The notes under the pieces were generated by a model. That model did not search any database, was not told the DNA's origin, and was given only the letters and a program-made list of their open reading frames with translations. A stretch of DNA of 64,000 bases from Sinorhizobium chiapasense (GTDB lineage Bacteria > Pseudomonadota > Alphaproteobacteria > Rhizobiales > Rhizobiaceae), in the NCBI RefSeq assembly GCF_036488675.1, contig NZ_CP133148.1, positions 2,604,001 through 2,668,000 on the forward strand. Reading direction: 5' to 3'. Made by a program: the position numbers and the translations under genes. Shown here piece by piece: positions 19,329-27,438 of this stretch (position 1 is its first letter; every line of letters begins with the position of its first letter).

Positions 19329-20117
19329 TTATCGTCCAGGAAGGGCGGCCCTACTCTTGACGAGCAGCCCTTCCAGATAATCAGCCATGACCCTCTGGCT
19401 AATCTCGTCCCGAATGAGATCGTTTCTGATTTCGATCATCACGTTCGGCAGTCCGTTTCGCACGCCATACTCTACCAGACTGTGCGTTACGCCGTCCGCC
19501 GGCCCATAGGGCTTGTTGCGGCGGATGTCGTAGGCGACTTCTCCGTCCGTCGCGATCGCGAGCATGCGGTCGGCAAGCCTGCTGTCGGCGTCGTGCAGGA
19601 TGCCGATTTCGACGGCGCGCGGCTCGCCGAAATAGACCGGCGTGAAACTGTGCATGGTGACAAGGAAAAGGCGCCGTCCGGCGGCCTTGCGCTCGGACAC
19701 GAACCGCGCCACGGCATCACGAAACGGGAGATAGATCTCCTCCACCCTCGCCTGCCGCTCTGCGGCCGACATCGCCCTGTTGCCCGGCACCTCGAAGATT
19801 TCGCTGACGGCCGGCATTGCGGCATCGGACTCGGGCGGTCGGTTGCAGTCATAGGCAAGGCGCGAAAAGCGTTGATGGATGAGCGCGCTGTCGAGCCTCT
19901 CGGCAAGTTGTCTGGCGACCGCCAGCGCGCCGGGATCCCAGGCGATGTGGCTCTCCAGTGCCTCTTTTGAAAGACCGAGCGTCCCCAGACGCTCCGGCAG
20001 GCGGCGTGACGCGTGCTCACAGACGAAGAGGAAGTCTCCCTTCCCGCTCGCATTGTCGATGGCGACCGGATCTCCCTCTGCCTGCGTCAAAAGTCCCGTC
20101 AAAACTGGCACCCCCAA
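19329..20117 (-). CDS. N-formylglutamate amidohydrolase-family protein
   Basis: A protein of about 262 aa. Family marks are LFVCEHASRRLPERLGTLGL near residue 30, AWDPGALAVARQLAERLD, RLAYDCNRPPES, LFLVTMHSFTPVYFG and VMIEIRNDLI, as in HutG-type zinc amidohydrolases. In this setting the likelier task is cleaving a gamma-glutamyl product to release glutamate, rather than histidine degradation. The start is uncertain: TTG 20117 is used here, GTG 20111 and TTG 20102 (with GGGGGTG upstream) are alternatives. First gene of the minus-strand operon, divergent from the RpiR regulator. Confidence 0.83.
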   Translation of the reverse strand: MGVPVLTGLLTQAEGDPVAIDNASGKGDFLFVCEHASRRLPERLGTLGLSKEALESHIAWDPGALAVARQLAERLDSALIHQRFSRLAYDCNRPPESDAAMPAVSEIFEVPGNRAMSAAERQARVEEIYLPFRDAVARFVSERKAAGRRLFLVTMHSFTPVYFGEPRAVEIGILHDADSRLADRMLAIATDGEVAYDIRRNKPYGPADGVTHSLVEYGVRNGLPNVMIEIRNDLIRDEISQRVMADYLEGLLVKSRAALPGR

Positions 20118-20140
20118 TTTGCCTTGTCAGACGATCTTGA

Positions 20141-20199
20141 TGAAGAGAATTCTTCACGAATCAGGGAGTGTCAACGGGAAATCTGAAACGATCTCTTCA
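20141..20199. promoter_or_regulatory. Two TGAA-N8-TTCA sites in the divergent amidohydrolase/rpiR region
   Basis: TGAAGAGAATTCTTCA (20141-20156) and TGAAACGATCTCTTCA (20184-20199) share TGAA-N8-TTCA. Their centres are 43 bp apart, close to four helical turns. They lie between the minus-strand operon start and the RpiR-family gene, and could be its operators. No experiment supports this. Confidence 0.45.
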
Positions 20200-20298
20200 A
20201 AAAGCAGATTGACTCCGATTGTGACAGCGGGGTTTAATTCGTCACAAGCTGGCGCAGACCAGTTCAGGGGCACGGCATTGACCAGCAAAGCGGCATCC

Positions 20299-21156
20299 AT
20301 GACGGTGTCGGATGTGATCAACGCACAATTCGCGGCGCTGACGCGCGCCGAAAAGCGATTGGCGGAGACACTTCTCGACAACTATCCCGTCTCCGGACTC
20401 GGTTCGATCACCACGGTCGCCGAGAACGCCGGCGTTTCGACGCCGACCGTGGCGCGCATGGTCCAGAAGCTGGGCTTCCGCGGATTTCCAGACTTTCAGG
20501 CAAGGCTCCACCAGGAGCTCGAGGCGACGATCTCCAATCCCATAGCCAAGCACGATCGTTGGGCCGCCAGCGCCCCCGGCACGCACACACTCAATCGGTT
20601 CGCCGATGCAGTCATGGGAAATATGCGCCAGACGTTGTCCCAGATAGAACCGCGCGATTTCGACCAGACCGCCACCCTGATCGCCGACTGCAAACGCGAT
20701 ATCTATCTTGCCGGCGGGCGCATCACCCGCTCGTTGGCCGACTACTTCTTCACCCATCTCCAGGTCATCCGCACCGGCGTCACCCAGATCGCCGCCAACC
20801 CGAGTTCCTGGCCGCACTACGTCTTGGACATGAGGCAGGGCGACGTTCTGATCCTGTTCGATATCCGCCGGTACGAACAGGAAATGGAAACGCTCGCCCG
20901 CATCGCCCGCGATCGGGGCGTCGAAATTGTTCTCTTCACGGACCAGTGGGGTTCGCCCGTCGCCAAATCCTCTTCCAAGGTCTTCCGCGTGCAGATCGAG
21001 GCGCCCTCGGCCTGGGACAGTTCGGTCATGCTGCTCTTTCTCGTCGAGGCGCTGATCGAAGCCGTGCAGGACATGAACTGGGACGAGACACGGGACCGGA
21101 TGAAGATGCTCGAGGGCCTGTTCGATTCGACGCGCATCTTCCGCAAGCCGGTCTAG
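20299..21156 (+). CDS. RpiR/MurR-family transcriptional regulator
   Basis: A 285 aa regulator. The N-terminal HTH_6 domain (residues 1-77) contains RLAETLLDNYP, TVAENAGVSTPTVARMVQKLGFRGFPDFQARL. The C-terminal SIS domain (about 125-255) contains DIYLAGGRITRSLADYFFTHL and GDVLILFDIRRYEQEMETLARIARDRG. The SIS domain normally senses a phosphosugar, but RpiR-type proteins also control amine and amino-acid catabolism in rhizobia. ATG 20299 has no strong ribosome-binding site. It diverges from the gamma-glutamylation operon and precedes an ABC importer, so it may control either or both. Confidence 0.88.
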   Translation: MTVSDVINAQFAALTRAEKRLAETLLDNYPVSGLGSITTVAENAGVSTPTVARMVQKLGFRGFPDFQARLHQELEATISNPIAKHDRWAASAPGTHTLNRFADAVMGNMRQTLSQIEPRDFDQTATLIADCKRDIYLAGGRITRSLADYFFTHLQVIRTGVTQIAANPSSWPHYVLDMRQGDVLILFDIRRYEQEMETLARIARDRGVEIVLFTDQWGSPVAKSSSKVFRVQIEAPSAWDSSVMLLFLVEALIEAVQDMNWDETRDRMKMLEGLFDSTRIFRKPV

Positions 21157-21315
21157 GGAGGAACCGGCAGTTTTATGGACCGAGCCCTACCGGCTGTTTG
21201 CGCAGATCAGGACGACCGCCGTCCCGCGACCGACACGTATGGCGCGAACGGGACAGAGCCTGTCACACAGGTTTCATCGCGCCTCTTTAACAGCATCGCC
21301 GAAATTACAACGAAC

Positions 21316-21331
21316 GCTTTCAATTGAAAGC
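21316..21331. promoter_or_regulatory. Perfect 16 bp palindrome before the ABC importer
   Basis: GCTTTCAATTGAAAGC is perfectly self-complementary and ends 18 bp before the GTG start of the binding-protein gene. The inner TTTCAATTGAAA shares the TTCA/TGAA half-site type seen at 20141-20199, so a common regulator (RpiR) is possible. Confidence 0.5.
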
Positions 21332-21349
21332 ACAATAAGGAGAACGTCA

Positions 21350-22453
21350 GTGATTTCAAAGACTCAACGCCTGCTCTCGCTTTCCACCGCCATGCTGCTC
21401 GCAACGTCGGCGATCGCCGTCGCCGAGCCGAGCGAGGAACTTGTCGCCGCCGCCAAGAAGGAAGGCACGCTGACCACGATCGCTCTTCCGCACAACTGGT
21501 GCGGTTACGGCGACGTCATTGCCGGCTTCAAGGCCAAATACGGCATCGAAGTCAACGAACTGAACCCGGACGCCGGTTCGGGTGACGAAATCGAAGCCAT
21601 CAAGGCCAACAAGGGCAATACCGGTCCGCAGGCACCCGACGTGATCGACGTCGGCCTCTCCTTCGGCCCGTCGGCCAAGGCCGAAGGCCTGATCCAGCCC
21701 TACAAGGTCTCGACCTGGGACTCGATCCCGGATAGCGCCAAGGACGCCGAAGGCTACTGGTATGGCGACTATTACGGCGTTCTCTCGTTCGTGGTGAACA
21801 CCGACATCGTCAAGGACGCGCCGAAGGACTGGGCCGACCTCAAGAAGTCGGATTATGCGAACGCGGTCGCGCTCGCCGGCGATCCGCGCGCGTCCAACCA
21901 GGCCGTCCAGGCCGTCTATGCCGCCGGCCTTTCCGCCGGTGAGACGGATGCCGCCAAGGCTGGCGAGGCTGGTCTCGGTTTCTTCGCCGAGGTCAACAAG
22001 GCCGGCAACTTCGTTCCGGTCATCGGCAAGTCCGCCTCGCTCGCCCAAGGCTCCACCCCGATCATCATCGCATGGGACTATAACGGTCTCGCCTGGCGCG
22101 ACAGCCTGAACGGCAACCCGCCGGTCGAAGTTGTCGTTCCGGCTTCGGGCGTCGTCGCCGGCGTCTACGTCCAGGCGATCTCCGCCTTCGCGCCGCATCC
22201 GAATGCTGCCAAGCTCTGGATGGAGTACCTCTATTCCGACGAAGGTCAGCTTGGCTGGCTGAAGGGCTATTGCCACCCGATCCGCTTCAACGATCTGGCC
22301 AAGAACGGCAAGGTCCCGCAGGAAATGCTCGACAAGCTGCCGCCGGCAGCGGCCTATGAAAAGGCCGTCTTCCCGACGCTCGAGGAGCAGGAGGCCGGCA
22401 AGACGGCAATTACCACCAAGTGGGACAGCGTTGTCGGCGCCAACGTCCAGTAA
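21350..22453 (+). CDS. ABC transporter substrate-binding protein (family 1)
   Basis: A 367 aa periplasmic binding protein. GTG 21350 is the start, because AAGGAG lies 8-9 bases before it. A signal peptide follows (LLSLSTAMLLATSAIAVA|EPS). The mature part reads LVAAAKKEGTLTTIALPHNW...VIAGFKAKYGIEVNELNPDAGSGDE, typical of the iron/polyamine/phosphonate group of family 1 binding proteins. It heads a binding protein-permease-permease-ATPase operon. The ligand is unknown. Confidence 0.88.
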   Translation: MISKTQRLLSLSTAMLLATSAIAVAEPSEELVAAAKKEGTLTTIALPHNWCGYGDVIAGFKAKYGIEVNELNPDAGSGDEIEAIKANKGNTGPQAPDVIDVGLSFGPSAKAEGLIQPYKVSTWDSIPDSAKDAEGYWYGDYYGVLSFVVNTDIVKDAPKDWADLKKSDYANAVALAGDPRASNQAVQAVYAAGLSAGETDAAKAGEAGLGFFAEVNKAGNFVPVIGKSASLAQGSTPIIIAWDYNGLAWRDSLNGNPPVEVVVPASGVVAGVYVQAISAFAPHPNAAKLWMEYLYSDEGQLGWLKGYCHPIRFNDLAKNGKVPQEMLDKLPPAAAYEKAVFPTLEEQEAGKTAITTKWDSVVGANVQ

Positions 22454-22520
22454 CGAAAAATCGGCCTCCCCTCCGCACGGCGGGGAGGCTTCCTTTGACG
22501 CCGGGACGGCCGGAAACGCG

Positions 22521-23405
22521 ATGAGCACGACAACAGCAACAGCAGCACCTCGGATCAGCAAACGGGCGATCATCGATTGGCTCGGCATCGCGCCGTTCAT
22601 GATTTTCGCGCTGATGTTCCTGATCGTCCCGACGCTTTATCTCGTGACCGGCGCCTTCCTGACGCCAGAGGGCGAGCTCACTTTCAAGAACATCGTCGAC
22701 CTCTTCACGCCGTCGATTCTCTCGGCCTACTGGATCTCGATCCGGGTATCGGTCGCCTCCTCGCTCGGCGGCGCGCTGATCGGCTTCTTCCTCGCCTGGG
22801 CGATCGTGCTCGGCGGCGTCCCCACCTGGGTCCGCTCCGGCCTTCTCACCTTTTCCGGCGTCGCCTCGAACTTCGCCGGCGTGCCGCTCGCCTTCGCCTT
22901 CCTGGCGACCCTTGGGCGCACCGGCCTCGTCACGGTTTTCCTGCGCGACTGGTTCGGCTTCAATCTCTACTCGACCGGCTTCAACCTCCTGAGTTTCTTC
23001 GGTCTCACCATCACCTACATGTATTTCCAGATCCCGCTGATGGTGCTGATCCTGACGCCGGCACTCGACGGCATGAAGAAGGAATGGCGCGAGGCCTCCG
23101 AAATCCTCGGCGCCTCCACATGGCAATACTGGCGGATGGTGGCACTCCCGATCCTCTGGCCGAGCCTGCTCGGCACAACGCTGCTGCTTTTTGCCAACGC
23201 TTTCGGTGCAATCGCCACGGCCTACGCCCTCACCGGCAGCTCGCTCAACATCGTGCCGATCCTGCTCTATGCGCAGATCCGCGGCGACGTGCTGCACAAC
23301 CCGAACCTCGGCTATGCGCTGGCGCTCGGCATGATCGTCATCACCGGCATTTCCAACATTCTCTATATCTGGCTGCGGATGCGCGCCGAACGGTGGCAGA
23401 AATGA
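22521..23405 (+). CDS. ABC transporter permease (PotB/CysU type)
   Basis: A 294 aa inner-membrane protein with about six helices and the EAA loop WREASEILGASTWQYWRMVALPILWPSL. ATG 22521 lies 67 bp after the binding-protein gene. Its stop overlaps the next permease start (ATGA at 23402), so the two subunits are coupled. It forms the heterodimeric channel with the following gene. Confidence 0.9.
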   Translation: MSTTTATAAPRISKRAIIDWLGIAPFMIFALMFLIVPTLYLVTGAFLTPEGELTFKNIVDLFTPSILSAYWISIRVSVASSLGGALIGFFLAWAIVLGGVPTWVRSGLLTFSGVASNFAGVPLAFAFLATLGRTGLVTVFLRDWFGFNLYSTGFNLLSFFGLTITYMYFQIPLMVLILTPALDGMKKEWREASEILGASTWQYWRMVALPILWPSLLGTTLLLFANAFGAIATAYALTGSSLNIVPILLYAQIRGDVLHNPNLGYALALGMIVITGISNILYIWLRMRAERWQK

Positions 23406-24190
23406 AAGCACAACGCCTCGGCGCCTGGATCGCCATCGCCATCGGAACGGGCTACTTCATCATTCCGCTGCTCGGCACGCTGGAATTCTCGCTACGCATG
23501 CGGCGCGGCCAATATTCGTTCGACGCCTACGAGTCGGTCTTCTCCGATATCCAGTTCCGCGAGACCTTCGGCTATTCGATGCTGATGGCGCTTTTGACCA
23601 TCATCTTCGGCATGCTGCTCGTCGTGCCGACCGCCTATTGGGTGCGGCTGCGCCTGCCGCAAGTGCGGCCGGTTGTCGAATTCATCACGCTGCTGCCTCT
23701 CGTCATCCCGGCGATCGTCATCGTCTTCGGCTACTTGCGCCTTTATAATTCCTCGTCGGTACTGCCGCTGACCGGGTCGACCTCCGGCACGAACGCGCTC
23801 CTGATGTTTTCCTATATGACGCTGTCGCTCCCGTACATGTATCGCGCGGTCGATACCGCCATGCGGGCGATCGACGTCAGGACGTTGACGGAAGCGGCCG
23901 AGAGCCTCGGCGCGAAATGGCCGACGATCCTGTTCCGCTGCATATTCCCGAATGTGATGAGCGGCGTGCTCTCCGGCTCCTTCATCACCTTCGCGATCGT
24001 GATGGGCGAATTCACCATGGCGGCGCTGCTCAACCGACCGGCTTTCGGCCCCTACCTGCAGCTCGTCGGCGCCAACAAGGCCTATGAACCTTCGGCACTG
24101 GCCGTCATCGCATTCGCCATCACCTGGCTCAGCATGGGTCTGATCCAGCTCGTCTCCCGCTTCCAGAAATCCGCTCCGGCCAAGGCTTGA
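23402..24190 (+). CDS. ABC transporter permease (PotC type)
   Basis: A 262 aa inner-membrane protein with about six helices. The EAA loop is LTEAAESLGAKWPTILFRCIFPNVMSGV. ATG 23402 overlaps the upstream stop by 4 bp. The ATPase gene begins 4 bp after its stop. It is the second half of the channel of the importer at 21350-25256. Confidence 0.9.
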   Translation: MKAQRLGAWIAIAIGTGYFIIPLLGTLEFSLRMRRGQYSFDAYESVFSDIQFRETFGYSMLMALLTIIFGMLLVVPTAYWVRLRLPQVRPVVEFITLLPLVIPAIVIVFGYLRLYNSSSVLPLTGSTSGTNALLMFSYMTLSLPYMYRAVDTAMRAIDVRTLTEAAESLGAKWPTILFRCIFPNVMSGVLSGSFITFAIVMGEFTMAALLNRPAFGPYLQLVGANKAYEPSALAVIAFAITWLSMGLIQLVSRFQKSAPAKA

Positions 24191-24194
24191 TCAC

Positions 24195-25256
24195 ATGGCG
24201 TTCCTGACACTAACCAATATCCAGAAGTCCTTCGGCCCGGTTCAGGTCGTGCACAACTTCAACATGGGCATCAACAAGGGCGAGTTCGTCTCCTTTCTCG
24301 GCCCTTCGGGTTGCGGCAAGACCACCGTCCTGCGCATGATCGCCGGCTTCGAGACGCCGTCGGGCGGCTCTATCGTCATCGAGGGCAAGGACCAGGGCGC
24401 GCTGAAACCCAACCAGCGCAATATCGGGATGGTGTTCCAGGCCTATGCACTGTTCCCGAACATGAACGTGCAGGACAACGTCGCCTTCGGCCTCAAGGTG
24501 GCGGGCGCTCAGAACGCGGAAATCGATCAACGGGTGAAGCAAATGCTCGGTCTGATCAAGCTCGAGCACCTGGCGGATCGCTATCCCTATCAGCTGTCGG
24601 GCGGTCAGCAGCAGCGCGTGGCGCTCGCCCGCGCACTCGCCGTCAAGCCGCAAGTATTGTTGCTCGACGAGCCCCTCTCCGCGCTCGACGCGAAGATCCG
24701 CGTTTCGCTGCGCGAGGAGATCCGGCAGATCCAGCAGCAGCTCGGAATCACCACCGTTTTCGTGACGCATGACCAGGAGGAGGCGCTGTCGATCTCCGAC
24801 CGCATCGTCGTCATGAATGCGGGCCACGCCGATCAGATCGGCACCCCCTTCGAAATCTACAACACGCCGGCAACGCGTTTCGTCGCCTCCTTCGTCGGCA
24901 CGCTGAACATCATCGAGGGCAAGGTTGCGGACCCTGCCAGCGGCGCCGTCACCATCGGCGGTCAGCGCGTTTCGCTGAAGGGGCCGATCGCCGGCATGAA
25001 AGGCGGCGACAGCATCTCGCTCGCCTTGCGCCCCGAGGCGGGCTCGATTGTCGACGGCGCCAAGGGCGACACCGCACTTGCGGGCGAAGTTGTCTCCACA
25101 AGCTTCCTCGGCTCCGTCATCCGCACCAAGCTGCGCGTCGGCGGCGACACCATCTCCTTCGATATGTTCAACAATCCGGGCATCACGCCGCCGGTCTCCG
25201 GCGAAAACGTCACGCTGCGCTTCGCCGCCAAGGACCTGCTCGTCATCCGCGAATAG
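24195..25256 (+). CDS. ABC transporter ATP-binding protein (PotA/FbpC type)
   Basis: A 353 aa ATPase with Walker A GPSGCGKTT near residue 36, Q-loop, signature LSGGQQQRVALARAL, Walker B LLLDEPLSALD, H-loop VTHDQEEAL and a C-terminal TOBE regulatory domain (about 275-350). It powers the importer encoded just upstream. No clear terminator is seen before the riboswitch. Confidence 0.92.
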   Translation: MAFLTLTNIQKSFGPVQVVHNFNMGINKGEFVSFLGPSGCGKTTVLRMIAGFETPSGGSIVIEGKDQGALKPNQRNIGMVFQAYALFPNMNVQDNVAFGLKVAGAQNAEIDQRVKQMLGLIKLEHLADRYPYQLSGGQQQRVALARALAVKPQVLLLDEPLSALDAKIRVSLREEIRQIQQQLGITTVFVTHDQEEALSISDRIVVMNAGHADQIGTPFEIYNTPATRFVASFVGTLNIIEGKVADPASGAVTIGGQRVSLKGPIAGMKGGDSISLALRPEAGSIVDGAKGDTALAGEVVSTSFLGSVIRTKLRVGGDTISFDMFNNPGITPPVSGENVTLRFAAKDLLVIRE

Positions 25257-25381
25257 GTCCCGCTGATCGGCGGAAAGTTTTGTTGCGACCAAGCGCGGTT
25301 GCGGAAAAATCTGTCGCGATTTCCCGTTTTTCCGTCGCAGCGCGCGTTTGATCGCGCCCCGCCGGCCTATATAGTCGCAAG

Positions 25382-26096
<715 letters not shown>

Positions 26097-26122
26097 GGAT
26101 TCGTTCGAACAGACATTTCGAG

Positions 26123-26158
26123 GGGCACGACCGATACCGGTCGTGCCCTTCTTTTTTT
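26123..26158 (+). terminator. Strong intrinsic terminator after ribH
   Basis: GGGCACGACCG (26123-26133), loop ATAC, CGGTCGTGCCC (26138-26148), then TTCTTTTTTT. An 11 bp GC-rich stem with a T tract is a standard factor-independent terminator. Confidence 0.93.
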
Positions 26159-26293
26159 GCAAACCGCGAATGGCTGCTGCGTGATCGGCGCAATTGAAAA
26201 TCGCGGTGCACTGCGATATCAAAAACTTGACTATAAAACGAAAGATTAAGTGCTTCGTCGGGCCGGGAAGGCCAGCGAGCCGGGGACGTGACG

Positions 26294-27178
26294 ATGACAT
26301 TTCAGCCGCGCATGCAAAACAAGATCAGCGGTTTCTCTGTCATAGGCGGACTCCGCCGGCGTCATTGGAACGGTGTCGTCGCGGACGTGTGGGACGTCGA
26401 ATGCATTCCTCACGCCGGCGGATACTACGTCGCGGAAGACCCGCGCATGTTCATCGTGCTCGACGCCAAGGGCGGCGGAAATTGCCGCGTCAAACTCGCC
26501 TCGAACGGCAGCGGCGCCGTCCAGAACTATCACCGGCAGGCCCTCTCCTACATCCCGGCCGGCGTGGAGCTCTGGACCGACGTCGTCGATATCCAGTACC
26601 TGCGGCACCTCGACCTGCATTTCGACGTCAATGCGCTCAGCCGGCGGCTGATGGAGGATCTCGACCCCAGCGCGATCGAGACGCCTCGGCTGATGTTTCA
26701 GGACCCTCGTTTTCTCCATCTTGCGGAATTGATCGTGGCCGAATGCCTCAACCCGCAACCGCTGCATGACCTTTATGGCGATGGACTGACACTGGCGCTG
26801 TTCATCGACCTGATGAAGATCAACCGAAGCGTGAGCCGCAAACGCAGCCAGCTGGCAGCCTGGCAACTGCGCAGGGCGGTCGACTACATCGGGGAAAACG
26901 TTGCCCGCAACGTCCGGCTCGAAGAGTTGGCGAGCCTCACCGGCCTGTCGCAATCGCATTTCAGCCACGCCTTCAAGGCATCGACCGGCGTGGCGCCGCA
27001 TCAGTGGCAGACAAATGCCCGGATCGAACGCGCAAAAGCGATGCTGCTTGGAAGCAACGCATCGCTGACCAGCGTTGCAGCCGAAACGGGCTTCGCCGAT
27101 CAGGCGCACTTCACCCGCGTGTTCAGGAAGACGGTCGGTACGACACCGGCGCTTTGGAAAAAGAGCCGCCTCTCGTGA
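26294..27178 (+). CDS. AraC-family transcriptional regulator
   Basis: A 294 aa regulator with a poorly typed N-terminal sensory half and a C-terminal double HTH: LEELASLTGLSQSHFSHAFKASTGVAPHQW and LTSVAAETGFADQAHFTRVFRKTVGTTP. ATG 26294 follows GGGGA; a GTG two codons earlier is possible. It lies just before, and on the same strand as, a TonB-dependent siderophore receptor, which fits the siderophore-sensing AraC activators common beside such receptors. That link is inferred from position. Confidence 0.88.
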   Translation: MTFQPRMQNKISGFSVIGGLRRRHWNGVVADVWDVECIPHAGGYYVAEDPRMFIVLDAKGGGNCRVKLASNGSGAVQNYHRQALSYIPAGVELWTDVVDIQYLRHLDLHFDVNALSRRLMEDLDPSAIETPRLMFQDPRFLHLAELIVAECLNPQPLHDLYGDGLTLALFIDLMKINRSVSRKRSQLAAWQLRRAVDYIGENVARNVRLEELASLTGLSQSHFSHAFKASTGVAPHQWQTNARIERAKAMLLGSNASLTSVAAETGFADQAHFTRVFRKTVGTTPALWKKSRLS

Positions 27179-27195
27179 CCGCGGTCGGCGGCCCG

Positions 27196-27302
27196 CTACT
27201 GCATGCTTCCTTAAATCGTAGCCGATTTAAGGACAAAAACATGCAGCAATTCAAAGTGCTACAGGGTCCTTTGCGCGTCCGATTGGACGCGCGGCGCTGT
27301 AG
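27196..27302 (+). repeat. RIME1-type mosaic element, copy 3
   Basis: A full 107 bp copy in direct orientation, with small changes (GCATGCTTCC near the start; CGTCCGATTGGACG in the right palindrome, where both arms have changed together, so the hairpin is kept). It lies between the AraC gene and the siderophore receptor promoter. Confidence 0.87.
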
Positions 27303-27369
27303 TCCAGCGCGGAAATTTGCCCAGGATCGTTCAATTTTCCCGGATCCGGACAAGCCCGGGCGATATACC

Positions 27370-27384
27370 TGAGATAAACACTCA
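27370..27384. promoter_or_regulatory. IRO box (RirA-type iron-responsive operator)
   Basis: TGAGATAAACACTCA matches TGA-N9-TCA, the iron-responsive operator bound by RirA in Rhizobium and Sinorhizobium. It lies 55 bp before the siderophore receptor start. Expected effect: repression when iron is sufficient. Confidence 0.7.
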
Positions 27385-27438
27385 TCTTATCAACAGGGCG
27401 ACTGGCCACGTTGCGTTCTCCGGGGGATGGAGCGCCGC

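Noticed and set aside
21256..21268. CCTGTCACACAGG inverted repeat as an operator
   Set aside because: Arms are only 5 bp and no second copy or regulator context supports it.
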